DNA of 15,967 nt from RGIG7300 sp045657645. GTDB lineage: Bacteria > Bacillota > Clostridia > Oscillospirales > CAG-272. How positions within the stretch are numbered: the first letter of the stretch is position 1; each line of letters starts with the position of its first letter. Position numbers and translations under genes: made by a program. The notes beneath the pieces are model-generated. The model was not told where the DNA came from and ran no database searches. It was given only the letters and a program-made list of their open reading frames with translations. Where the stretch lies: NCBI GenBank assembly GCA_045657645.1, contig JAZOTL010000127.1, positions 1-15,967 of the forward strand, given 5' to 3'. Of the stretch, positions 1-6,592 are shown in pieces.

Positions 1-762
1 AACGGGGTCGTCTGTTCCCGATACCAGAAGCACGGGTAGATGGTTGGGGAAGGTTTTAAACCATTGCTTTGAGTTTGCCACCTTGTTAAGGGTTATAAGA
101 TCGTTCATTGCAGAAAGGGTAAACTTAAAGGTGCAAAGGGGATCCTGGGCATATTTTTTGCGTATCTGCGTGTCCTTTGTAAGCCAGCTGCGTGGATCAT
201 CCTCTTTAAAGCGCTTTGTGTACGAGCCAAAGGCAAGGGTGTCTATAAATTTTGAAATATGCCGATCACCCTTTAATTTTTTTATAATAGCAATGGCGCA
301 AAGGCCTGCATTTGTAGCAGGGTTAGGGCCGCCCGTTCCCATTATAATAAGCTTGTCAGGGGCTTTGTTCATCATAAGAGCAACACGTACTATAAAAGAG
401 CCCATACTGTGCCCCATAAGGTAATAGGGAAGGTCTTTATCTGCAAACTCCTCTTTTACCCCTTTATAATAGTTCTCCACGTCACGTACAAGGAGCTTCC
501 AACCGTCCCTTGGAGCAATGTAACCAAGCTCGCTTTTGTCGTTTACCGTATGGCCGTGGCCTAAGTGGTCATAGCCAAAGCAGATATAGCCTGCCTCCGC
601 CATAGCACGCATAAAGCCGTCATATCTTGCAATATGCTCTGTCATTCCGTGCACTATCTGGAAAAAGCCTTTAGGCTCACCTTCGGGAAGGTAGATGCGC
701 CCTGCTAAATAATTTTTGCCGTTTACCGAAAGAACCTTTTTATCCTGTATTTTTATACTCAT
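1..762 (-). CDS. alpha/beta hydrolase, monoacylglycerol lipase / lysophospholipase type (3' end outside window)
   Basis: A serine hydrolase expected to cleave ester bonds of monoacylglycerols or lysophospholipids in the cytoplasm. The 254 residues present read through without a stop. They show the oxyanion-side HGMTEH (38-43), the FGYDHLGHGHT segment (62-72) typical of the Hydrolase_4 group, and the nucleophile elbow GHSMG (117-121, Ser119). The SGTDDP segment near 248-253 should hold the catalytic Asp. The catalytic His and roughly the last 50-60 residues of a normal ~310-residue protein lie beyond the left edge. The ATG begins 2 nt after the glpK stop, with an AAGG ribosome site inside the end of glpK, so the two are probably translated from one message. 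There is no signal peptide. The family call is firm. The exact substrate is inferred; the neighbouring glycerol kinase favours glycerides. Confidence 0.85.
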   Translation of the reverse strand, partial: MSIKIQDKKVLSVNGKNYLAGRIYLPEGEPKGFFQIVHGMTEHIARYDGFMRAMAEAGYICFGYDHLGHGHTVNDKSELGYIAPRDGWKLLVRDVENYYKGVKEEFADKDLPYYLMGHSMGSFIVRVALMMNKAPDKLIIMGTGGPNPATNAGLCAIAIIKKLKGDRHISKFIDTLAFGSYTKRFKEDDPRSWLTKDTQIRKKYAQDPLCTFKFTLSAMNDLITLNKVANSKQWFKTFPNHLPVLLVSGTDDPV

Positions 763-764
763 TT

Positions 765-2243
765 TTATACCTTGCAGGCATTTATTGCCTTGTTCCATCC
801 GTTAAGATGTTGTTCGCGATCTGTTTCTGATATTTGAGGAATAAACTCTCTGCCTGTTTTCAGCTTTTGGCTTATTTCTTCTCTCGATTTGAAAAATCCT
901 GTGGCAAGCCCTGCAAGGAATGCCGCACCCAAAGCCGTTGCTTCCATTGTCTGGGGTCTTGAAACGGGAATTGCCGATATATCTGACTGGAACTGCATAA
1001 GGAAGTTGTTTGCACTTGCACCCCCGTCTACACGCAGATGTGATATTTTGTGGCCAAAGTCAGCTTCCATAGCCTTTATAACGTCGTTTGTCTGGTAGGC
1101 TATCGCTTCAAGGGCTGCCCGTATTATATGGTTTGGAGTGGTGCCCTGTGTAATTCCCGTGATAACTCCCCTTGCGTGCATATCCCAATAGGGAGCTCCT
1201 AAGCCCGAAAAAGCGGGTACTATGTAAACTCCGTCGGTAGAAGAAACCTTTGTGGCAAAATACTCCGTATCCTTTGCATCGGAAACAAGGCGCATAGTAT
1301 CTCTTAACCATTTTATTACCGCACCGCCTACAAACACGCTACCCTCAAGTGCGTATTCAAAGGGCTTGTCCTTTTCGGTAGCACAGGCGGTGGTGATAAG
1401 TCCGTTTGCGCTTGATATTCTCTTTGTTCCCGTGTTGGCAAGGAGGAAACAGCCTGTTCCGTAGGTGTTTTTCATATCTCCTGCGCTAAAACAGCATTGA
1501 CCGAAAAGCGCCGCCTGCTGGTCGCCTGCTATGCCGCATATAGGCAGGCAAGCGCCCATAATATTCATTTCTCCGTATATCTCGCTTGAAGAGGCAACTT
1601 TGGGTAGCATTGCTTTAGGTATATCAAGTATGGAAAGCAGCTTTTCGTCCCAATCGCCCTTTTCAAGGTCATAAAGCATAGTGCGGGATGCGTTTGTGCG
1701 GTCGGTTACGTGAACTGCTCCGTCGGTAAGCTTCCATACAAGCCAGGTATCAACGGTGCCAAAGAGCAGCTCACCCTTTTCCGCCTTTTGCCTTGCACCT
1801 TCAACGTTATCAAGTATCCACTTTATCTTTGTGGCGCTGAAGTATGCATCGGGGCGCAGGCCTGTGGTTTTTTGTATATACTGCTCGTGTCCGTCGCAAA
1901 TAAGCTTTTCGCAAATATCGGCACTTCTTCTGCATTGCCATACTATTGCGTTATAAACGGGTCTGCCCGTTGCTTTTTCCCACACTATTGTAGTTTCACG
2001 CTGGTTGGTTATACCTATACCTGCTATTTCCTCTATGCGTACAGCGCTTTTTGCAATACATTCGGTAAGGGCGGCATATTGGTTTGCATAGATATCCATA
2101 GGGTCCTGCTCTACCCAGCCGGGCTTTGGAAAATGCTGTGCAATCTCGTGCTGTGCCGTGTTTATTATATTACAATCCTTATCAAAAAGTATGGCTCTGG
2201 CGCTGGTAGTGCCTTCATCAAGAGCAATAATATATTTTTTCAT
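765..2243 (-). CDS. glpK: glycerol kinase
   Basis: Phosphorylates glycerol with ATP to sn-glycerol 3-phosphate in the cytoplasm. At 492 residues it is full length for the family. Visible signatures: phosphate-binding DEGTTS (9-14), ITNQRET (78-84), FGGY signature 1 at 134-146 (Y-F-S-A-T-K ... W), the catalytic-base segment GIAGDQQ with Asp241, KNTYGTG (258-264), and FGGY signature 2 around 360-385. Many Firmicutes GlpKs are activated by HPr phosphorylation of a His near residue 230. Here the stretch between SSSEIYG and PICGIAGD is short and has no His, so that control is probably absent (judged from memory of the family). A near-consensus sigma-A promoter and inverted repeats lie directly upstream, and the alpha/beta hydrolase follows after 2 nt. 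No glpF or glpD is visible in the window. Confidence 0.97.
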   Translation of the reverse strand: MKKYIIALDEGTTSARAILFDKDCNIINTAQHEIAQHFPKPGWVEQDPMDIYANQYAALTECIAKSAVRIEEIAGIGITNQRETTIVWEKATGRPVYNAIVWQCRRSADICEKLICDGHEQYIQKTTGLRPDAYFSATKIKWILDNVEGARQKAEKGELLFGTVDTWLVWKLTDGAVHVTDRTNASRTMLYDLEKGDWDEKLLSILDIPKAMLPKVASSSEIYGEMNIMGACLPICGIAGDQQAALFGQCCFSAGDMKNTYGTGCFLLANTGTKRISSANGLITTACATEKDKPFEYALEGSVFVGGAVIKWLRDTMRLVSDAKDTEYFATKVSSTDGVYIVPAFSGLGAPYWDMHARGVITGITQGTTPNHIIRAALEAIAYQTNDVIKAMEADFGHKISHLRVDGGASANNFLMQFQSDISAIPVSRPQTMEATALGAAFLAGLATGFFKSREEISQKLKTGREFIPQISETDREQHLNGWNKAINACKV

Positions 2244-2244
2244 A

Positions 2245-2299
2245 ACATACCGCCGTCATATTACTTTAATTACATTTTATCACATATACAGCGGTATGT
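2245..2299. promoter_or_regulatory. inverted repeats over the glpK promoter, candidate operator
   Basis: ACATACCGC (2245-2253) is exactly complementary to GCGGTATGT (2291-2299). The second arm overlaps the -35 hexamer; the first sits at the glpK ribosome-binding region. A second pair, ATTACTTT (2260-2267) and AAAGTAAT (2301-2308), is interleaved with it, so the two pairs cannot nest in one simple hairpin. This arrangement fits paired protein-binding sites on DNA better than an RNA stem. The regulator is unknown. Confidence 0.4.
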
Positions 2300-2302
2300 C
2301 AA
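2274..2302 (-). promoter_or_regulatory. sigma-A promoter of glpK
   Basis: On the minus strand TTGACA (2302-2297) is followed after exactly 17 bp by TAAAAT (2279-2274). The TGA just before it gives an extended -10. Predicted transcription start is near 2266, leaving a leader of roughly 23 nt with a weak GGCGG ribosome site. DUF4830 ends only 12 nt upstream of the -35 with no terminator visible, so some readthrough into glpK is also possible. Confidence 0.85.
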
Positions 2303-2314
2303 AGTAATTAAAGA

Positions 2315-2794
2315 CTATTCCTTTTCAAGGCCGTGAACAAAACCGTCGGCTTCGGCAGAGCATATATCCCCCGCAATCACCTTGCCTCTGTAAACAAGGA
2401 TGTTTGCCAAAACCTTACCCTCGTGGCCGTCGTAATTTGTTACCTCATAGGTATAGCTTTGTACCTCTTTGCGCTTGTAGCTTGAAAGGTCAAGTCCCTG
2501 CTTTTTCTGCATTTCGTTGTATCCCGTAAATACCCTGTTAAATTCCTCGGGTATGGTAACGGTCTTTTCTTTGATAGGCTCCTCTGATGTTTCCCAGCCG
2601 AATTGGGATAAAAATGCCCTGCGGTCATCGTTTGTTTTAACGTTATCGTAGCTAATTTCGCTTCCCACAGTAAAAGCGGAAACGGTGTTATCCTCGGTTG
2701 GTATAAAAACGATAAGGGCGATAAGCGCGGCAAGGGATAACACTATCACCCCTACAAATTTTACTGTGGTTGCCCTTACGGAATATATAAACAT
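2315..2794 (-). CDS. DUF4830 domain-containing membrane-anchored protein
   Basis: A 159-residue protein of unknown function. An N-terminal hydrophobic segment (about residues 11-32) would act as a membrane anchor or uncleaved signal, placing the rest outside the cytoplasm. The domain runs from about residue 50 to the end: FLSQFGW, then E-E-P-I and VTIPEEF, then YNEMQKKQG-DLS-Y, and finally a YTYEVTNY...ANILVYRGKVIAGD-CS stretch and a closing DGFVHGL. That order matches the DUF4830 family as I recall it. The start at 2794 is chosen because AGGAGG lies 6 nt upstream (2801-2806). A longer reading to 2821 has no ribosome site. It stands alone between glpK and the divergent yqeG operon. Glycerol kinase linkage is not assumed. 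Confidence 0.8.
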   Translation of the reverse strand: MFIYSVRATTVKFVGVIVLSLAALIALIVFIPTEDNTVSAFTVGSEISYDNVKTNDDRRAFLSQFGWETSEEPIKEKTVTIPEEFNRVFTGYNEMQKKQGLDLSSYKRKEVQSYTYEVTNYDGHEGKVLANILVYRGKVIAGDICSAEADGFVHGLEKE

Positions 2795-2819
2795 AGCTTT
2801 TCCTCCTGTCTTTTTGTAC

Positions 2820-2825
2820 ATTATA
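2820..2825 (-). promoter_or_regulatory. possible -10 element for the DUF4830 gene
   Basis: A perfect TATAAT on the minus strand lies 25 nt upstream of the start codon. No convincing -35 hexamer is found at 16-18 bp spacing, so this is a weak call. The rest of 2826-2927 is AT-rich with no gene. Confidence 0.3.
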
Positions 2826-2927
2826 TTGTGTTGCTTGACCGGTTATGCGTGGGATTGTGTGAACTTTAATTTAGGGCAATAAAATGTGCGGTTAAAACTA
2901 AACATTATGCAAGGATTAAAGTTTTGG

Positions 2928-2949
2928 TTCCGCTTTTTCAAAAGCGGAA
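2928..2949. repeat. intergenic palindrome (10-bp arms, 2-nt loop)
   Basis: TTCCGCTTTT (2928-2937) and AAAAGCGGAA (2940-2949) form a perfect stem around TC. It lies between the divergent DUF4830 and yqeG promoters, so no transcript is expected to end here. It lacks a T-run on the side needed for a terminator in either direction. It may be a copy of a dispersed palindromic repeat or a cruciform/protein site; copy number in the genome cannot be judged here. Confidence 0.6.
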
Positions 2950-2959
2950 AAAACACTAC

Positions 2960-2988
2960 TTGCAACATAGGGCGGATTATGATACAAT
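2960..2988 (+). promoter_or_regulatory. sigma-A promoter of the yqeG operon
   Basis: TTGCAA (2960-2965), a 17-bp spacer and TACAAT (2983-2988) preceded by TGA (extended -10). The leader to the yqeG ATG is about 30 nt. The 9-mer TTGCCCTAA at 3006-3014, next to the ribosome site, has an inverted copy TTAGGGCAA at 2871-2879. Confidence 0.75.
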
Positions 2989-3024
2989 ATAAACGATAAT
3001 CAAATTTGCCCTAAGGTGGTCAGT

Positions 3025-3540
3025 ATGCTTGACAGATATTTTATACCCGATAAATTTGTAGACGATATATATAAGATAACACCGGAGGAGCTTTCTTCTA
3101 ACGGTATTCGCGGCCTTGTGCTTGATATAGACAACACCCTTGTTACATATGACGACGAGGGGCCTACCCCCTCTGTGCTTGAATGGTTTCGCACAATGGA
3201 GGAGGCAGGGATAAAGATATCCTTTGTTTCTAACAATAATCATCAGCGTGTAGCGGGCTTTAACCGTGAGCTTGGATACTTTGCTCAAGGCAAGAGCGCA
3301 AAGCCCTTTGGCAAGCATATACGCCGTGCTATGGCTCATATGGGTACCGATAAAAGCACCACCGCCCTTATAGGCGACCAGGTGTTTACCGATATTATGG
3401 CAGGCAAATGCGCAGGTCTGCGCAGTTATCTTGTACTGCCAATAAAGGATAAGCTTACACCCTTTTTCAGATTTAAGCGTATGTGCGAAAAGCCCTTTTT
3501 ACGTAAATACAAAAGATTACACAGTGAGGATAATAAATGA
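3025..3540 (+). CDS. yqeG: YqeG family HAD-IIIA-type phosphatase
   Basis: A 171-residue cytoplasmic HAD-superfamily hydrolase. Motif I is DIDNT (34-38; nucleophile Asp34 and acid/base Asp36). Motif II is SNN (69-71), motif III Lys93 in AKPF, and motif IV GDQVFTD (117-123). The C-terminal basic stretch (KRMCEKPFLRKYKR) is usual for YqeG. The family is thought to act as a phosphatase in Firmicutes, but its physiological substrate is not firmly known to me. The ATG at 3025 is preferred because AAGGTGG (3013-3019) sits 5 nt upstream. A GTG nine bases earlier lies inside that ribosome site. The stop overlaps the next gene by an ATGA, so it heads a coupled operon. Confidence 0.92.
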   Translation: MLDRYFIPDKFVDDIYKITPEELSSNGIRGLVLDIDNTLVTYDDEGPTPSVLEWFRTMEEAGIKISFVSNNNHQRVAGFNRELGYFAQGKSAKPFGKHIRRAMAHMGTDKSTTALIGDQVFTDIMAGKCAGLRSYLVLPIKDKLTPFFRFKRMCEKPFLRKYKRLHSEDNK

Positions 3541-4382
3541 TGGATAGAGCGTTGTTTGGCCCTGCGGGTAATTGTGAGCGCTTTTACGCCGAAGGTTACA
3601 AAAGAACCGAAGAAGCAATGAAATGGCTTTCCCGGATAGGACTTGACGCCTACGAATATCAATGCGGAAACGGTGTGCGCACAGGGGAAGCGGTGCTGCG
3701 CGCTATAGGAGAAGAAGCGAAAAAATACTCTATTGCTCTATCCCTGCACGCCCCATATTACATCTCCCTTTCAGGAGTAGAAGAGGAAAAAAGACTTAAA
3801 AGCATTGATTATATAACCCAGAGCGTGCGCGCGGCAGAAGCGCTGGGAGCCGATAAAATAGTTATCCATACGGGTAGCGCTTCCAAAATTTCAAGGCAGG
3901 AAGCGGTGGAGCTTGCCCGTGACACAATGCTGCGCGCCCTTGATGCGGTGGGAGATACCGATGTAAAGTTTGGCCTTGAAACCATGGGCAAGAAAAACCA
4001 GCTTGGTACGCTTGAAGAGGTTATAGACCTTTGCACCACCGACAGCCGCCTGTACCCCGTGGTGGACTTTGGCCATCTTAACGCAAGAGACGTGGGTGGG
4101 GTTTTTACCACCGCCGATGATTACAGACGTGTTTTTGACCTTATAGGAGAAAAGCTTTCACAGGAAAAGGCTAAGTATCTCCATTGTCATTTTTCAAAGA
4201 TAGAATATACGGATAAGGGCGAAAAGAAGCACCTTACCTTTGAGGATGAGGTTTACGGCCCTCCCTTTGAGCCTCTTATGGAAGCTATTATAAAAGAGGG
4301 TATGTGCCCCCGTATAATATGCGAGTCTGCAGGAACACAGGCAGACGACGCCCTTGCAATGAAAAAATATTATAATAAGTGA
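3537..4382 (+). CDS. sugar phosphate isomerase/endonuclease IV-like TIM-barrel protein
   Basis: A 281-residue AP_endonuc_2-type barrel (PF01261 group). Endonuclease IV-like metal ligands can be traced in order: His71 (LHAPYY), His111 (IHTG), Glu148 (LETMG), Asp177 and His180 (VVDFGHLN), His216/His218 (LHCHFSK), His232 (KKHLTF) and Glu263 (CESAG). The complete set suggests a trinuclear metal site and so deoxyribonuclease IV-like chemistry. A sugar isomerase cannot be excluded from sequence alone. Two ATGs (3537 and 3540) are possible; GAGGA upstream (near 3526-3531) serves either. It overlaps yqeG by 4 nt and ends 7 nt before the M24 peptidase, so the three are one transcription unit. Confidence 0.85.
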   Translation: MMDRALFGPAGNCERFYAEGYKRTEEAMKWLSRIGLDAYEYQCGNGVRTGEAVLRAIGEEAKKYSIALSLHAPYYISLSGVEEEKRLKSIDYITQSVRAAEALGADKIVIHTGSASKISRQEAVELARDTMLRALDAVGDTDVKFGLETMGKKNQLGTLEEVIDLCTTDSRLYPVVDFGHLNARDVGGVFTTADDYRRVFDLIGEKLSQEKAKYLHCHFSKIEYTDKGEKKHLTFEDEVYGPPFEPLMEAIIKEGMCPRIICESAGTQADDALAMKKYYNK

Positions 4383-4389
4383 GGATAAT

Positions 4390-5460
4390 ATGTACAACAG
4401 ATTAGAGAGATTCCGCCGCAAGCTGGAGGGAACGGCAGATGCCGCAATTATAACCCATGAAAAGAATATAAGCTATCTTTGCGGCTTTGATTATACCGAC
4501 GGTTGCCTTGTTATCTCGGCAGACAGAGCTATACTTTTCTGCGATTTCCGCTATATTGAGGCGGCAAAAAAGGAAGCAAAGAGCGATTTTGAGGTGGTAA
4601 TGTTTGAGGGTCGCCGCAGTGTATGGCTTCCTGATGCCCTTGCGCAAATGAAGGTTTCTACCCTTGCTTTTGAGGATATGCATATGACGGTGGATGAGCA
4701 CGCAAGGCTTTGTGAGGATATCCCCGAAACCGAGCTTGTAAAGCTGGGTAACGTTATAGAAAATCTCCGCGAGTACAAGGATGAGGGTGAGATTCAAAAG
4801 ATGGTAGCCGCTCAAAGAATTGCGGAAAAGGCATTTGAGCATATTCTTGAATTTATCAATCCCGAGCGTACCGAGCAGGAGGTAGCTCTTGAGCTTGAAT
4901 TTACTATGCGCCGCCTTGGTGCATCTGCCGCTTCCTTTGATACCATTGCGGTATCGGGCAGTGCATCCTCTATGCCCCACGGTGTTCCGCGCCCCGTAAA
5001 GCTGGAAAAAGGCTTTTTTACAATGGACTTCGGCTGTGTTTACGAGGGCTATTGCTCGGATATGACCCGTACGGTTTGTATAGGGCGTGCAGACGATGAA
5101 ATGAAAAAGGTATATGATACAGTACTTACCGCACAGCAAAAGGCACTTGCGGCAGTAGAGTTTGGTATTTCCTGCAGCGAGCTTGACAGCGTTGCAAGAG
5201 ACCATATCTATAACGCAGGCTATGAAGGCTGTTTTGGTCACGGCTTGGGTCACGGCGTTGGCCTTGATATCCACGAGGCACCTACCGTTTCCTTCAGGGG
5301 TGGAGATAAAAAGCTTGCTCCCGGTCACGTTATAACCTGTGAGCCCGGCATCTATCTTGAGGGTAAATACGGCGTTAGAATAGAGGATATGGTGGTGTTC
5401 CACGCTGACCGTATCGAGAATATTACTAATTGCCCCAAGCATTTGATAGAAATTTTATAA
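4390..5460 (+). CDS. Xaa-Pro peptidase, M24 family
   Basis: A 356-residue cytoplasmic metallo-aminopeptidase/prolidase-like enzyme, expected to remove N-terminal residues preceding proline. Residues 1-125 form the creatinase-like N domain; the pita-bread catalytic domain follows. The five metal ligands are all present: Asp213 (TMDFG), Asp224 (CSDMTRT), His288 (GHGLGH), Glu318 (CEPGIY) and Glu332 (RIEDM), plus His197 in MPHG. GTGAGGA precedes the ATG by 6 nt. In Bacillus the homologous yqhT lies directly before efp, and the same order is kept here. No terminator is visible in the 76 nt before efp, so readthrough into efp is possible. PepP versus PepQ specificity cannot be settled from sequence. 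Confidence 0.93.
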   Translation: MYNRLERFRRKLEGTADAAIITHEKNISYLCGFDYTDGCLVISADRAILFCDFRYIEAAKKEAKSDFEVVMFEGRRSVWLPDALAQMKVSTLAFEDMHMTVDEHARLCEDIPETELVKLGNVIENLREYKDEGEIQKMVAAQRIAEKAFEHILEFINPERTEQEVALELEFTMRRLGASAASFDTIAVSGSASSMPHGVPRPVKLEKGFFTMDFGCVYEGYCSDMTRTVCIGRADDEMKKVYDTVLTAQQKALAAVEFGISCSELDSVARDHIYNAGYEGCFGHGLGHGVGLDIHEAPTVSFRGGDKKLAPGHVITCEPGIYLEGKYGVRIEDMVVFHADRIENITNCPKHLIEIL

Positions 5461-5466
5461 AAACCC

Positions 5467-5495
5467 TTGAAATATAGTAAAAAATATAGTAAAAT
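5467..5495 (+). promoter_or_regulatory. sigma-A promoter of efp
   Basis: TTGAAA (5467-5472), a 17-bp spacer, TAAAAT (5490-5495). Two near-identical copies of ATATAGTAAAA lie in tandem across the spacer and -10. The leader is about 35 nt and ends in TTGGAGGT. Confidence 0.75.
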
Positions 5496-5536
5496 TAAGA
5501 AAATAATGATTATAAACACTTTGGAGGTCATATAAT

Positions 5537-6094
5537 ATGGTAACAGCTGGTGATTTCAGAAACGGCTTAACATTTGAGTATGAGGGTAACGTACTGCAGG
5601 TAGTAGAATTCCAGCACGTAAAGCCCGGTAAGGGTGCGGCTTTCGTTCGTACCAAGTGTAAGAACGTTAAGACAGGCTCTGTTGTTGAGCGTACTTTCAG
5701 CCCTACCGAAAAGTTTGAAAACGCACAGGTAGACAGAAGAGAGATGCAGTATCTCTACAACGACGGTGAGCTCTACTACTTTATGGATATGGAAAGCTAT
5801 GAGCAGCTTCCTATCGAGGAAAGCAAGCTTGACGATAACTTCAAGTTCGTTAAGGAAGAAATGATGTGTAAGATAGTTTCCTACAAGGGAGATATCTTCG
5901 CAGTAGAACCCCCCATGTTTGTTGAGCTTACAGTTACTGATACTGAGCCCGGCTACAAGGGTGATACAGCACAGGGTGCTACAAAGCCTGCTACAGTTGA
6001 AACAGGCGCAACCATTAAGGTGCCCCTCTTTATCGAGATCGATAACGTTATCCGTATCGATACCCGTACAGGTGAATATCTCGAAAGAGCATAA
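5537..6094 (+). CDS. efp: translation elongation factor P
   Basis: Binds between the P and E sites of the ribosome and relieves stalling at polyproline stretches. The 185-residue length and three-beta-barrel layout are standard. Domain I carries the tip loop VKPGKGA with the modifiable Lys32, the position modified with 5-aminopentanol in B. subtilis. The arginine-lysylation system of E. coli has a different loop context. Domains II and III run from about 66 and 130, ending DTRTGEYLERA. A strong GGAGGT lies about 9 nt upstream of ATG. Codon choice here and in the next gene (many AAG, CTC, ATC, CGT) looks more biased than in flanking genes, as expected for a highly expressed product. The CD1247-type gene follows after 24 nt. 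Confidence 0.98.
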   Translation: MVTAGDFRNGLTFEYEGNVLQVVEFQHVKPGKGAAFVRTKCKNVKTGSVVERTFSPTEKFENAQVDRREMQYLYNDGELYYFMDMESYEQLPIEESKLDDNFKFVKEEMMCKIVSYKGDIFAVEPPMFVELTVTDTEPGYKGDTAQGATKPATVETGATIKVPLFIEIDNVIRIDTRTGEYLERA

Positions 6095-6118
6095 TTAAAA
6101 TAAAGGAGGTAATGTGAA

Positions 6119-6454
6119 ATGAACATTACTGAAAAGGCTGCTTACCTTAAGGGTTTGGCAGAAGGAATGAATCTTGACGCTGATAAGCCCGAAACAAAGC
6201 TTATCAATGCAATGCTTGACACTATAAACGATCTTGCACTTACAGTTGCTGATCTTGAGGATGAAGTTGATACCCTTAACGCTTATATCGAAGAGATCGA
6301 TGAAGACCTCGGCGATGTTGAGGAATATATCTACGGTCCCGATGATTGTGACTGCGGTTGCGATTGCGATGATGATTGGTCCTGGTGTGATGACGAGGAC
6401 GAGGATTGCGATTGCGGATGCTGCGATTGCGAAGCAGAGGCAACAGAAGAATAA
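6119..6454 (+). CDS. CD1247 N-terminal domain-type small protein with Cys/Asp-rich tail
   Basis: A 111-residue acidic protein. Residues 1-72 match the CD1247-type N-terminal domain: an ITEKAAYLKGLAEGM opening and an amphipathic helix pattern through DLEDEVDTLNAYIEEIDEDLGDVEEYI, probably coiled coil. Residues 75-105 are almost entirely Asp, Glu, Cys and Gly with ten cysteines (77, 79, 81, 83, 90, 97, 99, 101, 102, 104). The tail contains two near-copies of a DCDCGC..DC unit around a short DDDWSWC linker. Such spacing could bind several soft metal ions. That is inference; no known metal motif fits exactly. An ideal AAAGGAGGT is 8 nt upstream. It lies 24 nt after efp with similar codon bias, so it is probably co-expressed with EF-P. 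Function unknown. Confidence 0.8.
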   Translation: MNITEKAAYLKGLAEGMNLDADKPETKLINAMLDTINDLALTVADLEDEVDTLNAYIEEIDEDLGDVEEYIYGPDDCDCGCDCDDDWSWCDDEDEDCDCGCCDCEAEATEE

Positions 6455-6460
6455 GTAATT

Positions 6461-6490
6461 AAAAAACTACCGCATTGCGGTAGTTTTTTT
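6461..6490 (+). terminator. intrinsic terminator of the efp operon
   Basis: ACTACCGC/GCGGTAGT stem around ATT, flanked by six A before and seven T after, starting 7 nt past the stop codon. The A/T flanks extend the stem and make it active in principle in both directions. Confidence 0.95.
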
Positions 6491-6516
6491 GTTACCCATT
6501 TTTTTGCATTTGTGAG

Positions 6517-6545
6517 TTGACAGATTTTTTTATAAGGAATATAAT
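6517..6545 (+). promoter_or_regulatory. consensus sigma-A promoter of the SPFH gene
   Basis: A perfect TTGACA (6517-6522), 17-bp spacer and perfect TATAAT (6540-6545). This is the strongest-looking promoter in the window. The leader is about 40 nt. Confidence 0.92.
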
Positions 6546-6592
6546 AAATACATAGAAATATTTTGGGCGAAAATGCCGAAAAAGGAGAAAAA

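Noticed and set aside
1710..2336. A 208-codon open frame antisense to glpK
   Set aside because: No ribosome site, odd composition and complete overlap with a certain gene.
2928..2949. Palindrome as a terminator
   Set aside because: No downstream T-run in a direction that follows a gene; it lies between divergent genes.
4402..5442. A 346-codon open frame antisense to the M24 peptidase
   Set aside because: It lies wholly opposite a gene with all catalytic residues, has no ribosome site and no recognisable family; it is a by-product of codon bias.
5461..5536. Leader riboswitch before efp
   Set aside because: The 76-nt gap holds a promoter and ribosome site, with no stable stem or known aptamer features.
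6563..6592. TTG start extending the SPFH protein by ten residues
   Set aside because: The extension encodes the ribosome site AAAGGAG of the ATG at 6593, and the family normally starts just before the membrane helix.
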